From Bythopirellula polymerisocia (GTDB lineage: Bacteria > Planctomycetota > Planctomycetia > Pirellulales > Lacipirellulaceae): a stretch of 64,000 bases of DNA. Numbering within the stretch: position 1 is the first letter of the stretch; each line of letters opens with the position of its first letter. Shown one piece after another: positions 8,054 to 17,447 of this stretch. Position numbers and translations under genes: made by a program. The stretch is taken from the NCBI RefSeq assembly GCF_007860015.1, contig NZ_SJPS01000001.1:682001-746000 (forward strand), read 5' to 3'. The notes beneath the pieces are model-generated. The model searched no databases. It was not told the DNA's origin and saw nothing but the letters and a program-made list of their open reading frames with translations.

Positions 8054-9850
8054 ATGAGTAAATCTATCGAAGTTATGTCAGGAGACAAATTATTGAGAGT
8101 TGCCAAGCAGATAGAGTACCGATCTTTATTTTATCTTTTGATAGGATTCTTTTTAATCATTGCTTTCACAGGAGCGGACGCCGAGGAGTCGTCTCTGAAG
8201 GCTGGTGCGGGCTCTAGTGGCATGCAACCTGATTTTGGGCCGAATGTGTTTGTCTTTGAACCGGGTCAGCTAGATGCTCAACATCAGATCGACACGATTT
8301 TCAAGCAACAGGAACGAGCTCAATTCGGCACAGGTCGATATGCGCTGCTATTCAAACCGGGAAGCTACGAACTTGAGGTGCCTGTCGGTTTTTACACCCA
8401 TGTTGCCGGCTTAGGGGAATTGCCCGATGATGTGCAAATAGCTGGCCATGTGTGGACGGATGCAGCGTGGATGAATCGCAATGCGACATGCAATTTCTGG
8501 CGTGCCGTCGAAAACCTTTCAGTCGTGCCGCCCGATGGAGTGAACGTGTGGGCGATCTCGCAGGCGGCACCGATGCGGCGTACACATATCCAAGGCGATC
8601 TGCACCTCTCTTCGGGAGGCTGGTCGAGCGGTGGATACCTGGCGGACTGCAAGGTGGATGGGTCCGTAGTTCCAGGGACTCAACAGCAATGGCTTTCGCG
8701 AAACAGCGAGTGGAAACAATGGATCGGTGGGGCCTGGAACATGGTCTTTGTTGGGTGCAAGAATGCGCCGGAAGGAGAGTGGCCAGATGAGCCATTCACC
8801 GTTGTAGTTGAGACTCAGGTCGTACGTGAGAAGCCTTATCTTATTGTGGATAGCGATGGGCGTTGGTTTGTAGTGTTGCCGCCGCTGCGAAAGAGAGCCG
8901 CCGGGATCACCTGGGGTGACGGGGAAACACCCGGGGAAAAGCTGCCCCTTGAGGACTTCTACCTCGCGAAGCCTGACGAGGAAACCGCCGAGAGCATCAA
9001 CGCGGCGCTGCGCGCGGGGAAGCATCTGCTACTCACCCCCGGCATTTATTCCTTAGAGGACACGATCGTTGTTTCGCGGCCTGGCACCATCGTGCTCGGA
9101 CTCGGGCTGCCGAGTCTGGTCTCGTCAACTGGAAAGACTACGATTCGCGTCGATGCTGCCGAAGGAGTCGATGTCAGTGGGATCCTTTTCGACGCAGGAT
9201 CAACTGAAGTGGATACGCTCTTCCAAGTTGGCCTACCTGATCAGAGCCTGGGAAACTCGAAATCCCCAATCTGTCTGCATGATGTTTTTTGTCGCGTGGG
9301 AGGCAACGGAGAAGGCAAATCGAAGTGCATGGTTACCATCTACAGCGATCACGTTGTCGGTGAGAATCTGTGGTTATGGCGTGCCGACCACGGAAAGAGC
9401 GTGGGTTGGGATGATAATACCTGTGAGACGGGTTTGCGTGTCGAAGGGGACGAAGTAACTATCTTTGGTTTATTCGTCGAGCATACACAAAAGCACCAGA
9501 CAGTTTGGAATGGCAACGGAGGCCGTGTGTATTTCTATCAGAGCGAGATGCCCTATGATCCCCCATCGCAGGAGGCGTGGCGCAGTGGGACAGGCGATGG
9601 CTATGCATCTTATAAGGTCGGCGAAGACGTGACCACCCACGAGGCTTGGGGACTAGGTGTCTATCATGTGTTCAAAGACGCGCCCGTAGTTGCCGAAAAT
9701 GCTATTGAGACTCCTGATGTTCCAGGGATCATCTTCCACCATGCCCTGACCTACCGCCTCTCCGGTGGTCAGCAGGGAAGTGGCATCCTCAATGTGATCA
9801 ACGGGCAAGGTGGCGAGGTCGTCACCCGTCAGAAGGCCACCGTGAAATAG
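8054..9850 (+). CDS. Secreted right-handed beta-helix protein, GH55-like
   Basis: About 598 residues from this ATG; the open frame reaches back to a TTG at 7964, and no start has a clear ribosome site. An export helix (SLFYLLIGFFLIIAFTGADA) is followed by two beta-helical modules. Motifs include DFGPNVFVFEPG, ALLFKPGSYEL, WRAVENLSV, GGWSSGGYLADCKVDG, LLLTPGIYSLEDTI and WRADHGKSVGWDDN. These match a family in Streptomyces often mislabelled adenylyl cyclase or coagulation factor 5/8. The double beta-helix recalls GH55 exo-beta-1,3-glucanases. The family match is fairly sure; the GH55 activity is inferred from fold and from the beta-glucan neighbours. Confidence 0.6.
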   Translation: MSKSIEVMSGDKLLRVAKQIEYRSLFYLLIGFFLIIAFTGADAEESSLKAGAGSSGMQPDFGPNVFVFEPGQLDAQHQIDTIFKQQERAQFGTGRYALLFKPGSYELEVPVGFYTHVAGLGELPDDVQIAGHVWTDAAWMNRNATCNFWRAVENLSVVPPDGVNVWAISQAAPMRRTHIQGDLHLSSGGWSSGGYLADCKVDGSVVPGTQQQWLSRNSEWKQWIGGAWNMVFVGCKNAPEGEWPDEPFTVVVETQVVREKPYLIVDSDGRWFVVLPPLRKRAAGITWGDGETPGEKLPLEDFYLAKPDEETAESINAALRAGKHLLLTPGIYSLEDTIVVSRPGTIVLGLGLPSLVSSTGKTTIRVDAAEGVDVSGILFDAGSTEVDTLFQVGLPDQSLGNSKSPICLHDVFCRVGGNGEGKSKCMVTIYSDHVVGENLWLWRADHGKSVGWDDNTCETGLRVEGDEVTIFGLFVEHTQKHQTVWNGNGGRVYFYQSEMPYDPPSQEAWRSGTGDGYASYKVGEDVTTHEAWGLGVYHVFKDAPVVAENAIETPDVPGIIFHHALTYRLSGGQQGSGILNVINGQGGEVVTRQKATVK

Positions 9851-9909
9851 GCCGCAAGGACTGCTAAGATTAAGAAACTAGCAGACATTCTATTCTCGGT
9901 ACGTTGGGA

Positions 9910-10707
9910 TCAGTGCAATCTCTTTGAGCGTCGAATTCCAACTAACAGTGCGGCTGCCATAGTTGCCAGGGCGAACGAGCCTGGCTCTGGAACGGTGGCC
10001 AAGTATTGTTCCAAGTAGAGTGAAGCGTGGTGCAGCTTTTCCATAGGATTATCACCATCCGGAGACAAAAGTATGTAGATTGGATCGCTGTCGTTGATTA
10101 GGTCAGGTTGGTTCGGATCGGCTGGGGTCGCAGATAGTCGGAACTGCAAGACGTGAATCTCGTTTGACGGATGGCCGTCAATCGAGTAGTTGACCAAGAT
10201 ATCTGCGATACCAGTTTGTGGAACCGAGGGGCTAATCAACAGGCTGCCGAGTGTGTCGGAGGTGACAGTGGTCCCCGCCTCGATGCGAATTACCTCCCCT
10301 GGATCAAGAGGCTGGAGGTTTGGGATGGTTTCTGGAGCAGGCATCAATGGGGGATTGAGCCACTGTTTGACGCTGAGGAGTTCTAGAACAACTTCATGGT
10401 CCTTCAACGTGACAAATGCGGTCCCAATTTGAATTTCGAAATCAGGAAGGAAGGAGGTCGCTATATCGCCTAATTCAACAGACGTGTAGTTTTTCCAATG
10501 ATCGTGGATGGAGTTGGTGTAAGGGCGCGTGGCGGGAGCTCCGTCTGACATGCCCGAATTGATACCCTGGACCTGTAACTTACCATTCACGACTTCAATT
10601 AAGAATCGGCGGCCCTCGTGTCCTCGGGCCTGTTGCGTAAAAGCGAACTGCTCCGAGAAAAGGACAACAAGTGCGAGTAAGCTCAGTAACGTGAATTCTC
10701 GATTCAT
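9910..10707 (-). CDS. PEP-CTERM protein of unknown function
   Basis: The 265-residue product has a signal peptide (MNREFTLLSLLALVVLFSEQFAF) and a beta-rich body of no family I recognise. It ends in VPEPGSFALATMAAALLVGI-RRSKRLH, a classic PEP-CTERM tail recognised by an exosortase. It would be anchored in or sorted through the envelope. It is convergent with the beta-helix gene, 59 bp away, inside the glucan locus. Residues about 95-215 alternate short beta strands with Pro and Asp turns, as in a binding module; ligand unknown. Confidence 0.78.
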   Translation of the reverse strand: MNREFTLLSLLALVVLFSEQFAFTQQARGHEGRRFLIEVVNGKLQVQGINSGMSDGAPATRPYTNSIHDHWKNYTSVELGDIATSFLPDFEIQIGTAFVTLKDHEVVLELLSVKQWLNPPLMPAPETIPNLQPLDPGEVIRIEAGTTVTSDTLGSLLISPSVPQTGIADILVNYSIDGHPSNEIHVLQFRLSATPADPNQPDLINDSDPIYILLSPDGDNPMEKLHHASLYLEQYLATVPEPGSFALATMAAALLVGIRRSKRLH

Positions 10708-11178
10708 ATAATCGCTTGTGTTGATCGAATCAAAGTTGCAGGTTGCATGATTAAAGGTGGCTAGCTATTAAATTTGTCGGAAGAGCGTGGGCTCCTTCAC
10801 CTTTATTATAGCTGGCCGCAAATAATCTGTGCCTCTTTTTGATGATATCTTACATGTGAATTCAAGAATCAGAACCTCTCCAATCACCTGCTCTGATGGC
10901 TCTCAAATGCGAACACTTGCAGAGTTCCTGAGGTGCTTGGATAGGCCCTAAGTAAATCATCGTCAGATGTTGCCATCCATTTTTGAAACAAATTTACATC
11001 GTTGTTCTTTTTCAGGCCCCAGGCCCAATAGCTGATTCTCTCTAAAGTATCGCTAGTTGTAAGTCACACCGAAAGAGATCAGAATAGAGGTCAAAGTATC
11101 TCACCTCTCTGTCCGGGCCGTCTGATCGAATACTATCATTCCCGTCCCTTTTCTTTCAGTTTTTGAGGAATTGCGTCT
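10708..11178. other. Intergenic region, divergent promoters
   Basis: About 470 bp between the PEP-CTERM gene (minus) and the GH17 gene (plus). It must hold both promoters. GAGGA 9 nt before the GH17 ATG is a good ribosome site. I saw no copy of the GAAAC-N-GTTTC operator found near the LacI gene, and no RNA gene. Confidence 0.5.
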
Positions 11179-12231
11179 ATGTTTCCTACTCGATCTAGTT
11201 TTATCCTACTGTCGTTTCTTTTGCTCTTGTCTGTTTTGATCAATAGTGAACATACATCTGCCGAAGCCAATAACTCTGGACAAGACAGCGAGGGCACCAG
11301 TAAGGATACTCTTGAAGAACGAGAATTTTCACCCACCCTCGATGGCAAGTGGATTGGCCAGGGCATTTCCTATGGTCCATATCGTGAAGAGGAGTCGCCG
11401 GATGGTCTTCAGCCTACTCGCGAAGAACTGATCGAGGATTTGGCCATGCTTGCTCAGCATTGGAATTTGCTGCGAATGTACGGGGCGGGTGAAGCAGCAG
11501 AAGAAGTGCTAAAAATCATTCACGAAAAAAAGCTTCCACTGAAAGTGATGATCGGTGCCTGGATAGTTCCGGAAGTTGAAGCAGCCAATCCGTTATTGGC
11601 AGAAGTTTCGAACAAGCGGGAGGTGGCTGAGGCCATTCGTTTGGCAAACGCGTATCCGGATGAGGTTATTGCTGTGAGTATTGGCAATGAAACGCAAGTG
11701 TTTTGGTCTGATCACAAGACAAGCCCCGAAGTATTAATCCGCTATCTTCGGGAGGTTCGATCTGCAACAAGCGTGCCAGTAACGACGGCAGACGACTTCA
11801 ATTTTTGGAATAAACCCGAAAGTAAACAAATTGCCGATGAAGTTGATTTCATCGTCACACACATCCACGCGATGTGGGCAGGGCTGCAATTGCCTCAGGC
11901 GATGGAGTGGACTGAGAAGGTCTATGATGAGGTCAAAGAAAACTATCCTCAAAAAATGGTGGTGATTGGTGAGGCAGGTTGGGCAACTCAGGTTCATGAT
12001 GAAGGTGAGCAAGCAAAGCTTATCAAGGGAAAAGCGGGAGAAGCGGAGCAGCGAGAGTATTACCGTCAGTTCACTGACTGGGCTCGCGATCAAAAGATTT
12101 GTACATTCTACTTCGAGGCTTTTGATGAACCCTGGAAGGGTGGACCCCATCCGAACGAAGTAGAGAAACACTGGGGGCTTTATGGTGTTGATCGTGAGCC
12201 AAAGAAGGCCATGACTGGTACTGGCAAATAA
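11179..12231 (+). CDS. Glycoside hydrolase family 17 (beta-1,3-glucanase/transglycosylase)
   Basis: A 350-residue secreted enzyme with a signal peptide (SSFILLSFLLLLSVLINSEHTSA). The TIM barrel shows WIGQGISYGPYREEESPDG at its start, the acid/base Glu in AVSIGNETQVFW (about 165-176), and the nucleophile in MVVIGEAGWATQ (about 260-271). YFEAFDEPWKGG and HWGLYGVDREPKKA close the barrel, as in GH17. Members cut beta-1,3-glucans such as laminarin. The phosphorylase gene starts directly downstream, so the two are likely co-transcribed: outside depolymerisation followed by inside phosphorolysis. Confidence 0.9.
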   Translation: MFPTRSSFILLSFLLLLSVLINSEHTSAEANNSGQDSEGTSKDTLEEREFSPTLDGKWIGQGISYGPYREEESPDGLQPTREELIEDLAMLAQHWNLLRMYGAGEAAEEVLKIIHEKKLPLKVMIGAWIVPEVEAANPLLAEVSNKREVAEAIRLANAYPDEVIAVSIGNETQVFWSDHKTSPEVLIRYLREVRSATSVPVTTADDFNFWNKPESKQIADEVDFIVTHIHAMWAGLQLPQAMEWTEKVYDEVKENYPQKMVVIGEAGWATQVHDEGEQAKLIKGKAGEAEQREYYRQFTDWARDQKICTFYFEAFDEPWKGGPHPNEVEKHWGLYGVDREPKKAMTGTGK

Positions 12232-12299
12232 AACTGTTTGTGTCCGATGGTCCCTCGAAGTCTGTCACTTCTCAAACAACGACACTTAGGAATAAAACG

Positions 12300-15200
12300 G
12301 TGCCCGAAATTTCTACTTCAACTCGCTCGGATTCAGCAATGGGTAAGTTTGTCCAAATCGACGGACAAGACTTTTACCAAATTGAAAACTACGACATGAT
12401 GCCTCCGTTTCTCATGAGTATAGTGAGCGTTGGCGATCTATGGATGTATGTTTCTTCCGCTGGAGGTCTCACAGCAGGGCGTGTGTCCGCAGAAAACAGT
12501 TTGTTTCCCTATCAAACAGTCGACTTGTTGCACGACTGTCAATCTTACACGGGTCCAGTCACCCTCATACGACATCGCGAAGGGGATCGGCACTCTTTCT
12601 GGCAGCCGTTTGATAAAAGTCTCACGGATAGCTCCGGGGCAGGGCGTAAGTTGAGCAAGCATGTTGTGGGGGATCAATTGATCTTTCAGGAATCGAACGA
12701 ACGCTTGGGTCTCACTTTCCGTTCGAGTTGGAGAACTTCCACGCAGTTTGGTTTTGTGCGGACGGCAATACTGGAAAACAATGGCACCGACGAAATAGAG
12801 ATCGAGCTGGTAGATGGATTGCAGAACTTGAGTCCAAGTGGCGTTCCACTTTCCACTTATCAGCGGGCAAGTTGCCTGGTGGACGCGTATAAGCATAACG
12901 AGTTTGAAGAAGCAACCGGCTTAGGAATTTACAGTTTGACGTCGCAGATTCTGGATCGGGCGGAAGCTGCCGAAGTGTTGCGGGCGACTACCGTCTGGTG
13001 TCGAGGCCTACCAGAATTCAAGGTATTTCTTTCGCAAAAAGGGCTTCATTCATTTATGGCTGGGGGTAAGCCAGCCCCGGAATCGCTTTGCACTGGCCAG
13101 CGCGGAAACTATTTCACGTTTTCAAGCATCAAATTGGCACCTGGTGAGTCGCGCCGCTGGTACCAAGTGGCAGACGTTGGCCGCGACCATCAAAAGGTAG
13201 CCGAGATTCGACGACTTCTCCTTGATGAATTGCATCTTGAGGAGGCTTTGGAACGGGCTATCGAGCAAGATCACCAGAATTTGCTACGCAATATTGCCAG
13301 CGCGGATGGTTTGCAGGCGACGGGTAGTCAACTCGCCTCGGCTCATCACGTTGCAAATGTATTGTTCAATAACATGCGTGGCGGGGTCTTTGCGGCAAAT
13401 TACTCGATAGAATCACACGATTTCTTGGAGTTCGTTACGTCGAGAAATCGTCGCACCAGAGATGCTGTACAATCTTTTTTTCGTGCGTTGCCGGAGAAGA
13501 TTGAGTCTACAGAATTGCTGAAACTCGCGCGTAAGGAACAGAATACGGATCTGGTTCGTCTCACTCTAGAATACTTGCCACTCACGTTTGGTCGACGTCA
13601 TGGGGACCCCAGTCGCCCTTGGAACATGTTTGAGATCTGCGTGCAGAACGAAGATGGATCCTGCATCTACAACTACCAAGGCAATTGGCGAGACATTTTC
13701 CAAAACTGGGAGGCGCTCGCCAGGAGCTTTCCTGCGTTCCTGCCAAACATGATCGCCAAGTTTGTGAACGCATCAACAATCGACGGGTATAACCCCTATC
13801 GTATCTCACGTGATGGCATTGATTGGGAAGCGCCGGATCCAGAAGATCCCTGGAGTAACATCGGATACTGGGGCGATCATCAGATCATTTATTTGACGCG
13901 ATTGTTGGAGGCGTTGGAGCAAGTTTATCCAGGTCAAGTCGGACGGCTTCTTGAGGAACAGATCTTTTGCTATGCCAATGTTCCTTATCGGATTCGATCC
14001 TACGAGGATATTGTCGCAAATAGTTGCGACACCATCGACTATGACCGATATACGGCCCAAGAGATCGAGCGGCGAGTAGAAAAAGTAGGTGCAGACGGTA
14101 AGTTGGTTCTCGATTCACAAGGTGAGGTTTACTATGTGAACTTGATAGAAAAACTACTGGTTCCCGTGTTAGCGAAGCTCTCAAATTTTGCCGTAGACGG
14201 GGGCATATGGCTCAACACGCAGCGACCCGAATGGAACGACGCCAATAATGCACTCGTAGGGAATGGCCTCTCGATGGTGACGGTTTGCTACTTGCGCCGT
14301 CATCTGAATTTGCTCATTGAATTGATTCGAGAGATCGGTGACCGGCGACTTTCGATTTCCATAGAACTCGAACAGTGGTTTCGTAGTATCCGAAATCTCC
14401 TGCAAGAGAATCGTTCTTTGCTCCATGAATCAACCGTCACCGAGGAGACTCGAGGTCGCATTTTGAGAGAGGCGGGGCAAGCATTCTCAGACTATCGCCT
14501 GAAGGTTTACGATGAGGGTTTTTCGGGTAAGCATACGATTGGAAGTACGGAACTTGTGGAATTCTTCCGATTGGCTATTGAGTATTTGGATCACTCGATT
14601 CGAGCCAATCGTCGTGCAGATTGCTTGTACCATGCCTACAACTTGCTTGAATTGCGTGCCGGAGATGAGGCGGTTGGGGTGAGCCATCTCTATGAAATGC
14701 TCGAAGGTCAGGTGTCGGCTCTGAGCAGTGGCGTGCTCGATGCAGCCCAGGCAGTCGAGCTGATCGATGCGATGTTCGAAAGCAAACTTTTCCGACAAGA
14801 TCAATCTAGTTTTATGCTCTACCCTTATCGGAACCTGGGAGGATTCTTGCTCCGAAACAGCATTACTGAGCAGCGGGTGAACTCAGTGCCGCTGCTTCAG
14901 GAATTAGCAAGTGCAGGAGAAGACTCGATTATCGTCCGCGATGTATTTAACGAGTACCATTTCTCCGCTGCGATCCAGAGGGAAGCCGATTTGACAAATT
15001 GTCTTGATAAGCTGGCTCAAGACCCAAGGTGGGCAAACTCGGTATCTCGCGATCGCAAGGAAGTGATGGCGGTGTTTGAAGAGGTGTTTTCCCATAAGAC
15101 CTACACGGGTCGTTCAGGAACTATGTATGGCTATGAAGGATTAGGTTGCATCTATTGGCACATGGTATCGAAACTCTTGCTCGCTGTTCAAGAAAATGTG

Positions 15201-15764
15201 TTCACCGCTGTCGACCGTCAGGCATCGAAAATAGTCATTGATGCATTAGCAGATGCCTACTATTTGGTGCGCGCGGGCCTGAGTTCCGACAAGACTCCCA
15301 GCCAGTATGGCGCATTCCCTACAGATCCCTACTCGCATACGCCTATGCACAGTGGCGCCCAACAGCCAGGCATGACCGGGCAAGTCAAAGAAGAGGTACT
15401 CACCCGTCAGGGGGAATTAGGCATCCGGCTTCTAGATGGTCGGCTCCATTTTGAGCCAGCGCTGCTTCGTCGGCGCGAATTCGCAGAGGAGGCAAAAGAA
15501 TTTCATTACTTTGATCTCGCCGGGAATGCCCAGAAGTTGGAGGTGGCTCCCCGGACCTTGGCATTCACTGTCTGCCAGGTTCCTGTTGTGTACGCTTTGA
15601 CCGATGCGGCGTATTCGATGGAGGTGCACTTATCAGATGGCACGAAGGTGTCCTCTCAACAAGAATATTTGAATGCCGAATTGAGCTCGAAGCTGTTTCA
15701 GCGGACAGGTGAAATTACGCAGATCGACGTTCAAGTTCCTAAGCAGTTAGTGCTTCGTGCCTGA
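12300..15764 (+). CDS. GH149/GH94-like beta-glucan phosphorylase
   Basis: A very large cytoplasmic protein, about 1155 residues, without a signal peptide. The opening (FVQIDGQDFYQIENYDMMPPFLMSIV, then GDLWMYVSSAGGLTAGR) and the C-terminal alpha-barrel (YTGRSGTMYGYEGLGCIYWH) look like the disaccharide/oligosaccharide phosphorylases of clan GH-Q. Size and order fit GH149 beta-1,3-oligoglucan phosphorylase better than GH94, which is about 800 residues. It would convert imported laminari-oligosaccharides to glucose-1-phosphate. Starts: a GTG at 12240 has no ribosome site; the GTG at 12300 has AGGA 8 nt before it; an ATG at 12339 is also possible. The GH17 gene lies just upstream. Family placement is moderately sure. 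Confidence 0.62.
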   Translation: MPEISTSTRSDSAMGKFVQIDGQDFYQIENYDMMPPFLMSIVSVGDLWMYVSSAGGLTAGRVSAENSLFPYQTVDLLHDCQSYTGPVTLIRHREGDRHSFWQPFDKSLTDSSGAGRKLSKHVVGDQLIFQESNERLGLTFRSSWRTSTQFGFVRTAILENNGTDEIEIELVDGLQNLSPSGVPLSTYQRASCLVDAYKHNEFEEATGLGIYSLTSQILDRAEAAEVLRATTVWCRGLPEFKVFLSQKGLHSFMAGGKPAPESLCTGQRGNYFTFSSIKLAPGESRRWYQVADVGRDHQKVAEIRRLLLDELHLEEALERAIEQDHQNLLRNIASADGLQATGSQLASAHHVANVLFNNMRGGVFAANYSIESHDFLEFVTSRNRRTRDAVQSFFRALPEKIESTELLKLARKEQNTDLVRLTLEYLPLTFGRRHGDPSRPWNMFEICVQNEDGSCIYNYQGNWRDIFQNWEALARSFPAFLPNMIAKFVNASTIDGYNPYRISRDGIDWEAPDPEDPWSNIGYWGDHQIIYLTRLLEALEQVYPGQVGRLLEEQIFCYANVPYRIRSYEDIVANSCDTIDYDRYTAQEIERRVEKVGADGKLVLDSQGEVYYVNLIEKLLVPVLAKLSNFAVDGGIWLNTQRPEWNDANNALVGNGLSMVTVCYLRRHLNLLIELIREIGDRRLSISIELEQWFRSIRNLLQENRSLLHESTVTEETRGRILREAGQAFSDYRLKVYDEGFSGKHTIGSTELVEFFRLAIEYLDHSIRANRRADCLYHAYNLLELRAGDEAVGVSHLYEMLEGQVSALSSGVLDAAQAVELIDAMFESKLFRQDQSSFMLYPYRNLGGFLLRNSITEQRVNSVPLLQELASAGEDSIIVRDVFNEYHFSAAIQREADLTNCLDKLAQDPRWANSVSRDRKEVMAVFEEVFSHKTYTGRSGTMYGYEGLGCIYWHMVSKLLLAVQENVFTAVDRQASKIVIDALADAYYLVRAGLSSDKTPSQYGAFPTDPYSHTPMHSGAQQPGMTGQVKEEVLTRQGELGIRLLDGRLHFEPALLRRREFAEEAKEFHYFDLAGNAQKLEVAPRTLAFTVCQVPVVYALTDAAYSMEVHLSDGTKVSSQQEYLNAELSSKLFQRTGEITQIDVQVPKQLVLRA

Positions 15765-15790
15765 GAATTGAGCGCTGAAGAAGAATTCGC

Positions 15791-17269
15791 TTAGACGGAG
15801 AGAATATCTTCGCCCGTAAGCTCGTCGGGTTTTCCTCTGCGTCGTTCTAACTCCGCGCGAATCTCGTAGGCCCTTGCTTCGGTGATCTCGTAAGTCGAAA
15901 TGATCCAAATTGCGATAGCCGAGCTTATCAAGGGAACCCCGACATCGAAAATCCTCAAAAGCAGCAATGTGCCTCCAGATTGAGATTCCTTCAATGCCAC
16001 ATCGAACCCGGATATTTCCAGCATGATCCCCGTCAGGAGTCCCGCCAGGGCCATTCCCACCTTGACCATCCACCAATAGATCGCGCCAAACACACCTTCA
16101 CGGCGCTGTTTACTTTCGAGTTCGTCATAGTCGCATACGTCAGCTACCATCGAACCCATCAGCGTAAAGAGTGAACCCGTGCCGAAGGCAACAAAGGGGC
16201 ACGAAGCAAGCAGCCAATAGGGATGTTCAGGGTTGTAGCCGATCCATTTCATGGCGTAGCCAACCAGGGATAGGGAGATCGTAATCAAAAAAGTTTCACG
16301 TTTTCCGATCTTGGTTGAGATCCAGGCCGTCAGCGGTATGACGACCAACGTGCTAACAGCAGTAAGGGTTCCAAACCAGCCAAACAAGTTGCCTGCCTGT
16401 TCATTGTCTCCAAGAAACACGTAATAAATGATGACATATAAGGAAAACGAAGCCCCTAGCTGGTAGCCATTGAAAACCAGAAAGGTTGCCGAGCAGAGCT
16501 TGGCAAAAGGGCGGCACTTGAGTGCTGTGCCAATGCCCTGGAGAAAGTCTTTGGTGTGACCCCAGAATCCTTGGACCTTAAGCAAACCATCATCTATTTT
16601 ACTTTCCCCAGGTATAGAAACGATTTTCTCTCGACAGAAGATTGCGGGGAAAATTCCCAGCAGGCAAATCGCCCCACCCACCCACAGTGCGAGGACACGG
16701 GCTCCATGTACGGTATTGTCGAACAGGTCGCTTGCCATGATTGCATAGAACCACGGAACCCCTAGCCAGGCGAGTTGTCCGACCGTATTGGCAAATGCTT
16801 GCAGGCGAGTTCGCTCGTGATAATCGGGCGTCATTTCAAAGCCAAAGGCAACGAATGGAGTTGCGTAGATCGTATAGGCAAGAAAATAAAGAATTGAAGC
16901 GGTCAGAAACGTCCAAAAATAGAAGCTCTCCGAATGTCCGGGAGGAAGTTGCCACATTGCAGCGAAGACAATGCCGGCAAGAATAGCCCCAGCGAAAATG
17001 TAGGGCCGACGCCTGCCCCAACGAGTCATCGTGTGGTCCGAGATATATCCCATCATCGGATCGGACAAGGCATCAAAGATGCGCGGGGCGAAGCCAATGA
17101 TGCCGACAAGCACCGGGCTCATACCAAGTCCCAGATTAAGGATCACCACCATGGCCGGTAGAGCGGCAGCCTGCAAATTATTGACAAGCATCCCGATGGA
17201 ATAGGCAGATTTCTGGACTAGAGAAATCCGATCCGCCTGAGGTGTCTCATGATGTTCTATCTGTCTCAA
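15791..17269 (-). CDS. GPH-family (MelB-like) sugar:cation symporter
   Basis: A 492-residue inner-membrane protein with about 12 helices. SVQKSAYSIGMLVNNLQ, FAPRIFDALSDPMMGYISDH and TRWGRRRPYI are the helix 1-3 signature of glycoside-pentoside-hexuronide symporters. The cytoplasmic loop ESKQRREGVFGAIYWWMVKVG is also typical. It should import glucose oligomers released by the secreted glucanases, using Na+ or H+. A TTG start with GAGG 7 nt before it fits best. It is convergent with the phosphorylase gene (26 bp apart) and divergent from the LacI regulator, sharing the promoter region that holds a LacI-type operator. Confidence 0.9.
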   Translation of the reverse strand: MRQIEHHETPQADRISLVQKSAYSIGMLVNNLQAAALPAMVVILNLGLGMSPVLVGIIGFAPRIFDALSDPMMGYISDHTMTRWGRRRPYIFAGAILAGIVFAAMWQLPPGHSESFYFWTFLTASILYFLAYTIYATPFVAFGFEMTPDYHERTRLQAFANTVGQLAWLGVPWFYAIMASDLFDNTVHGARVLALWVGGAICLLGIFPAIFCREKIVSIPGESKIDDGLLKVQGFWGHTKDFLQGIGTALKCRPFAKLCSATFLVFNGYQLGASFSLYVIIYYVFLGDNEQAGNLFGWFGTLTAVSTLVVIPLTAWISTKIGKRETFLITISLSLVGYAMKWIGYNPEHPYWLLASCPFVAFGTGSLFTLMGSMVADVCDYDELESKQRREGVFGAIYWWMVKVGMALAGLLTGIMLEISGFDVALKESQSGGTLLLLRIFDVGVPLISSAIAIWIISTYEITEARAYEIRAELERRRGKPDELTGEDILSV

Positions 17270-17371
17270 TAGTGACCTCAGCTGTGTCCCCAGTTTGGGA
17301 CTGAATGAGTCTTGTGATAATCGCCGGGTTGAGTCCTCAGTCTCGAATAACGAGCCATTAGGACAGTTGAT

Positions 17372-17422
17372 TTGACAAAGAGGGGGGTTCGTTTATGATG
17401 ATAGTGACAAGGAAACAGTTTC
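17372..17422 (+). promoter_or_regulatory. Promoter and LacI-type operator of the regulator gene
   Basis: TTGACA (17372-17377), a 16-nt spacer and TATGAT (17394-17399) form a near-consensus sigma-70 promoter. GAAAC-A-GTTTC, an 11-bp palindrome, follows at 17412-17422, where it would cover the transcription start. The first codon of the LacI gene is 26 bp further on. Autoregulation is the simple reading; the site is also placed to affect the divergent transporter gene. Confidence 0.75.
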
Positions 17423-17447
17423 AGAATATTTACAGGATAGTACTACA

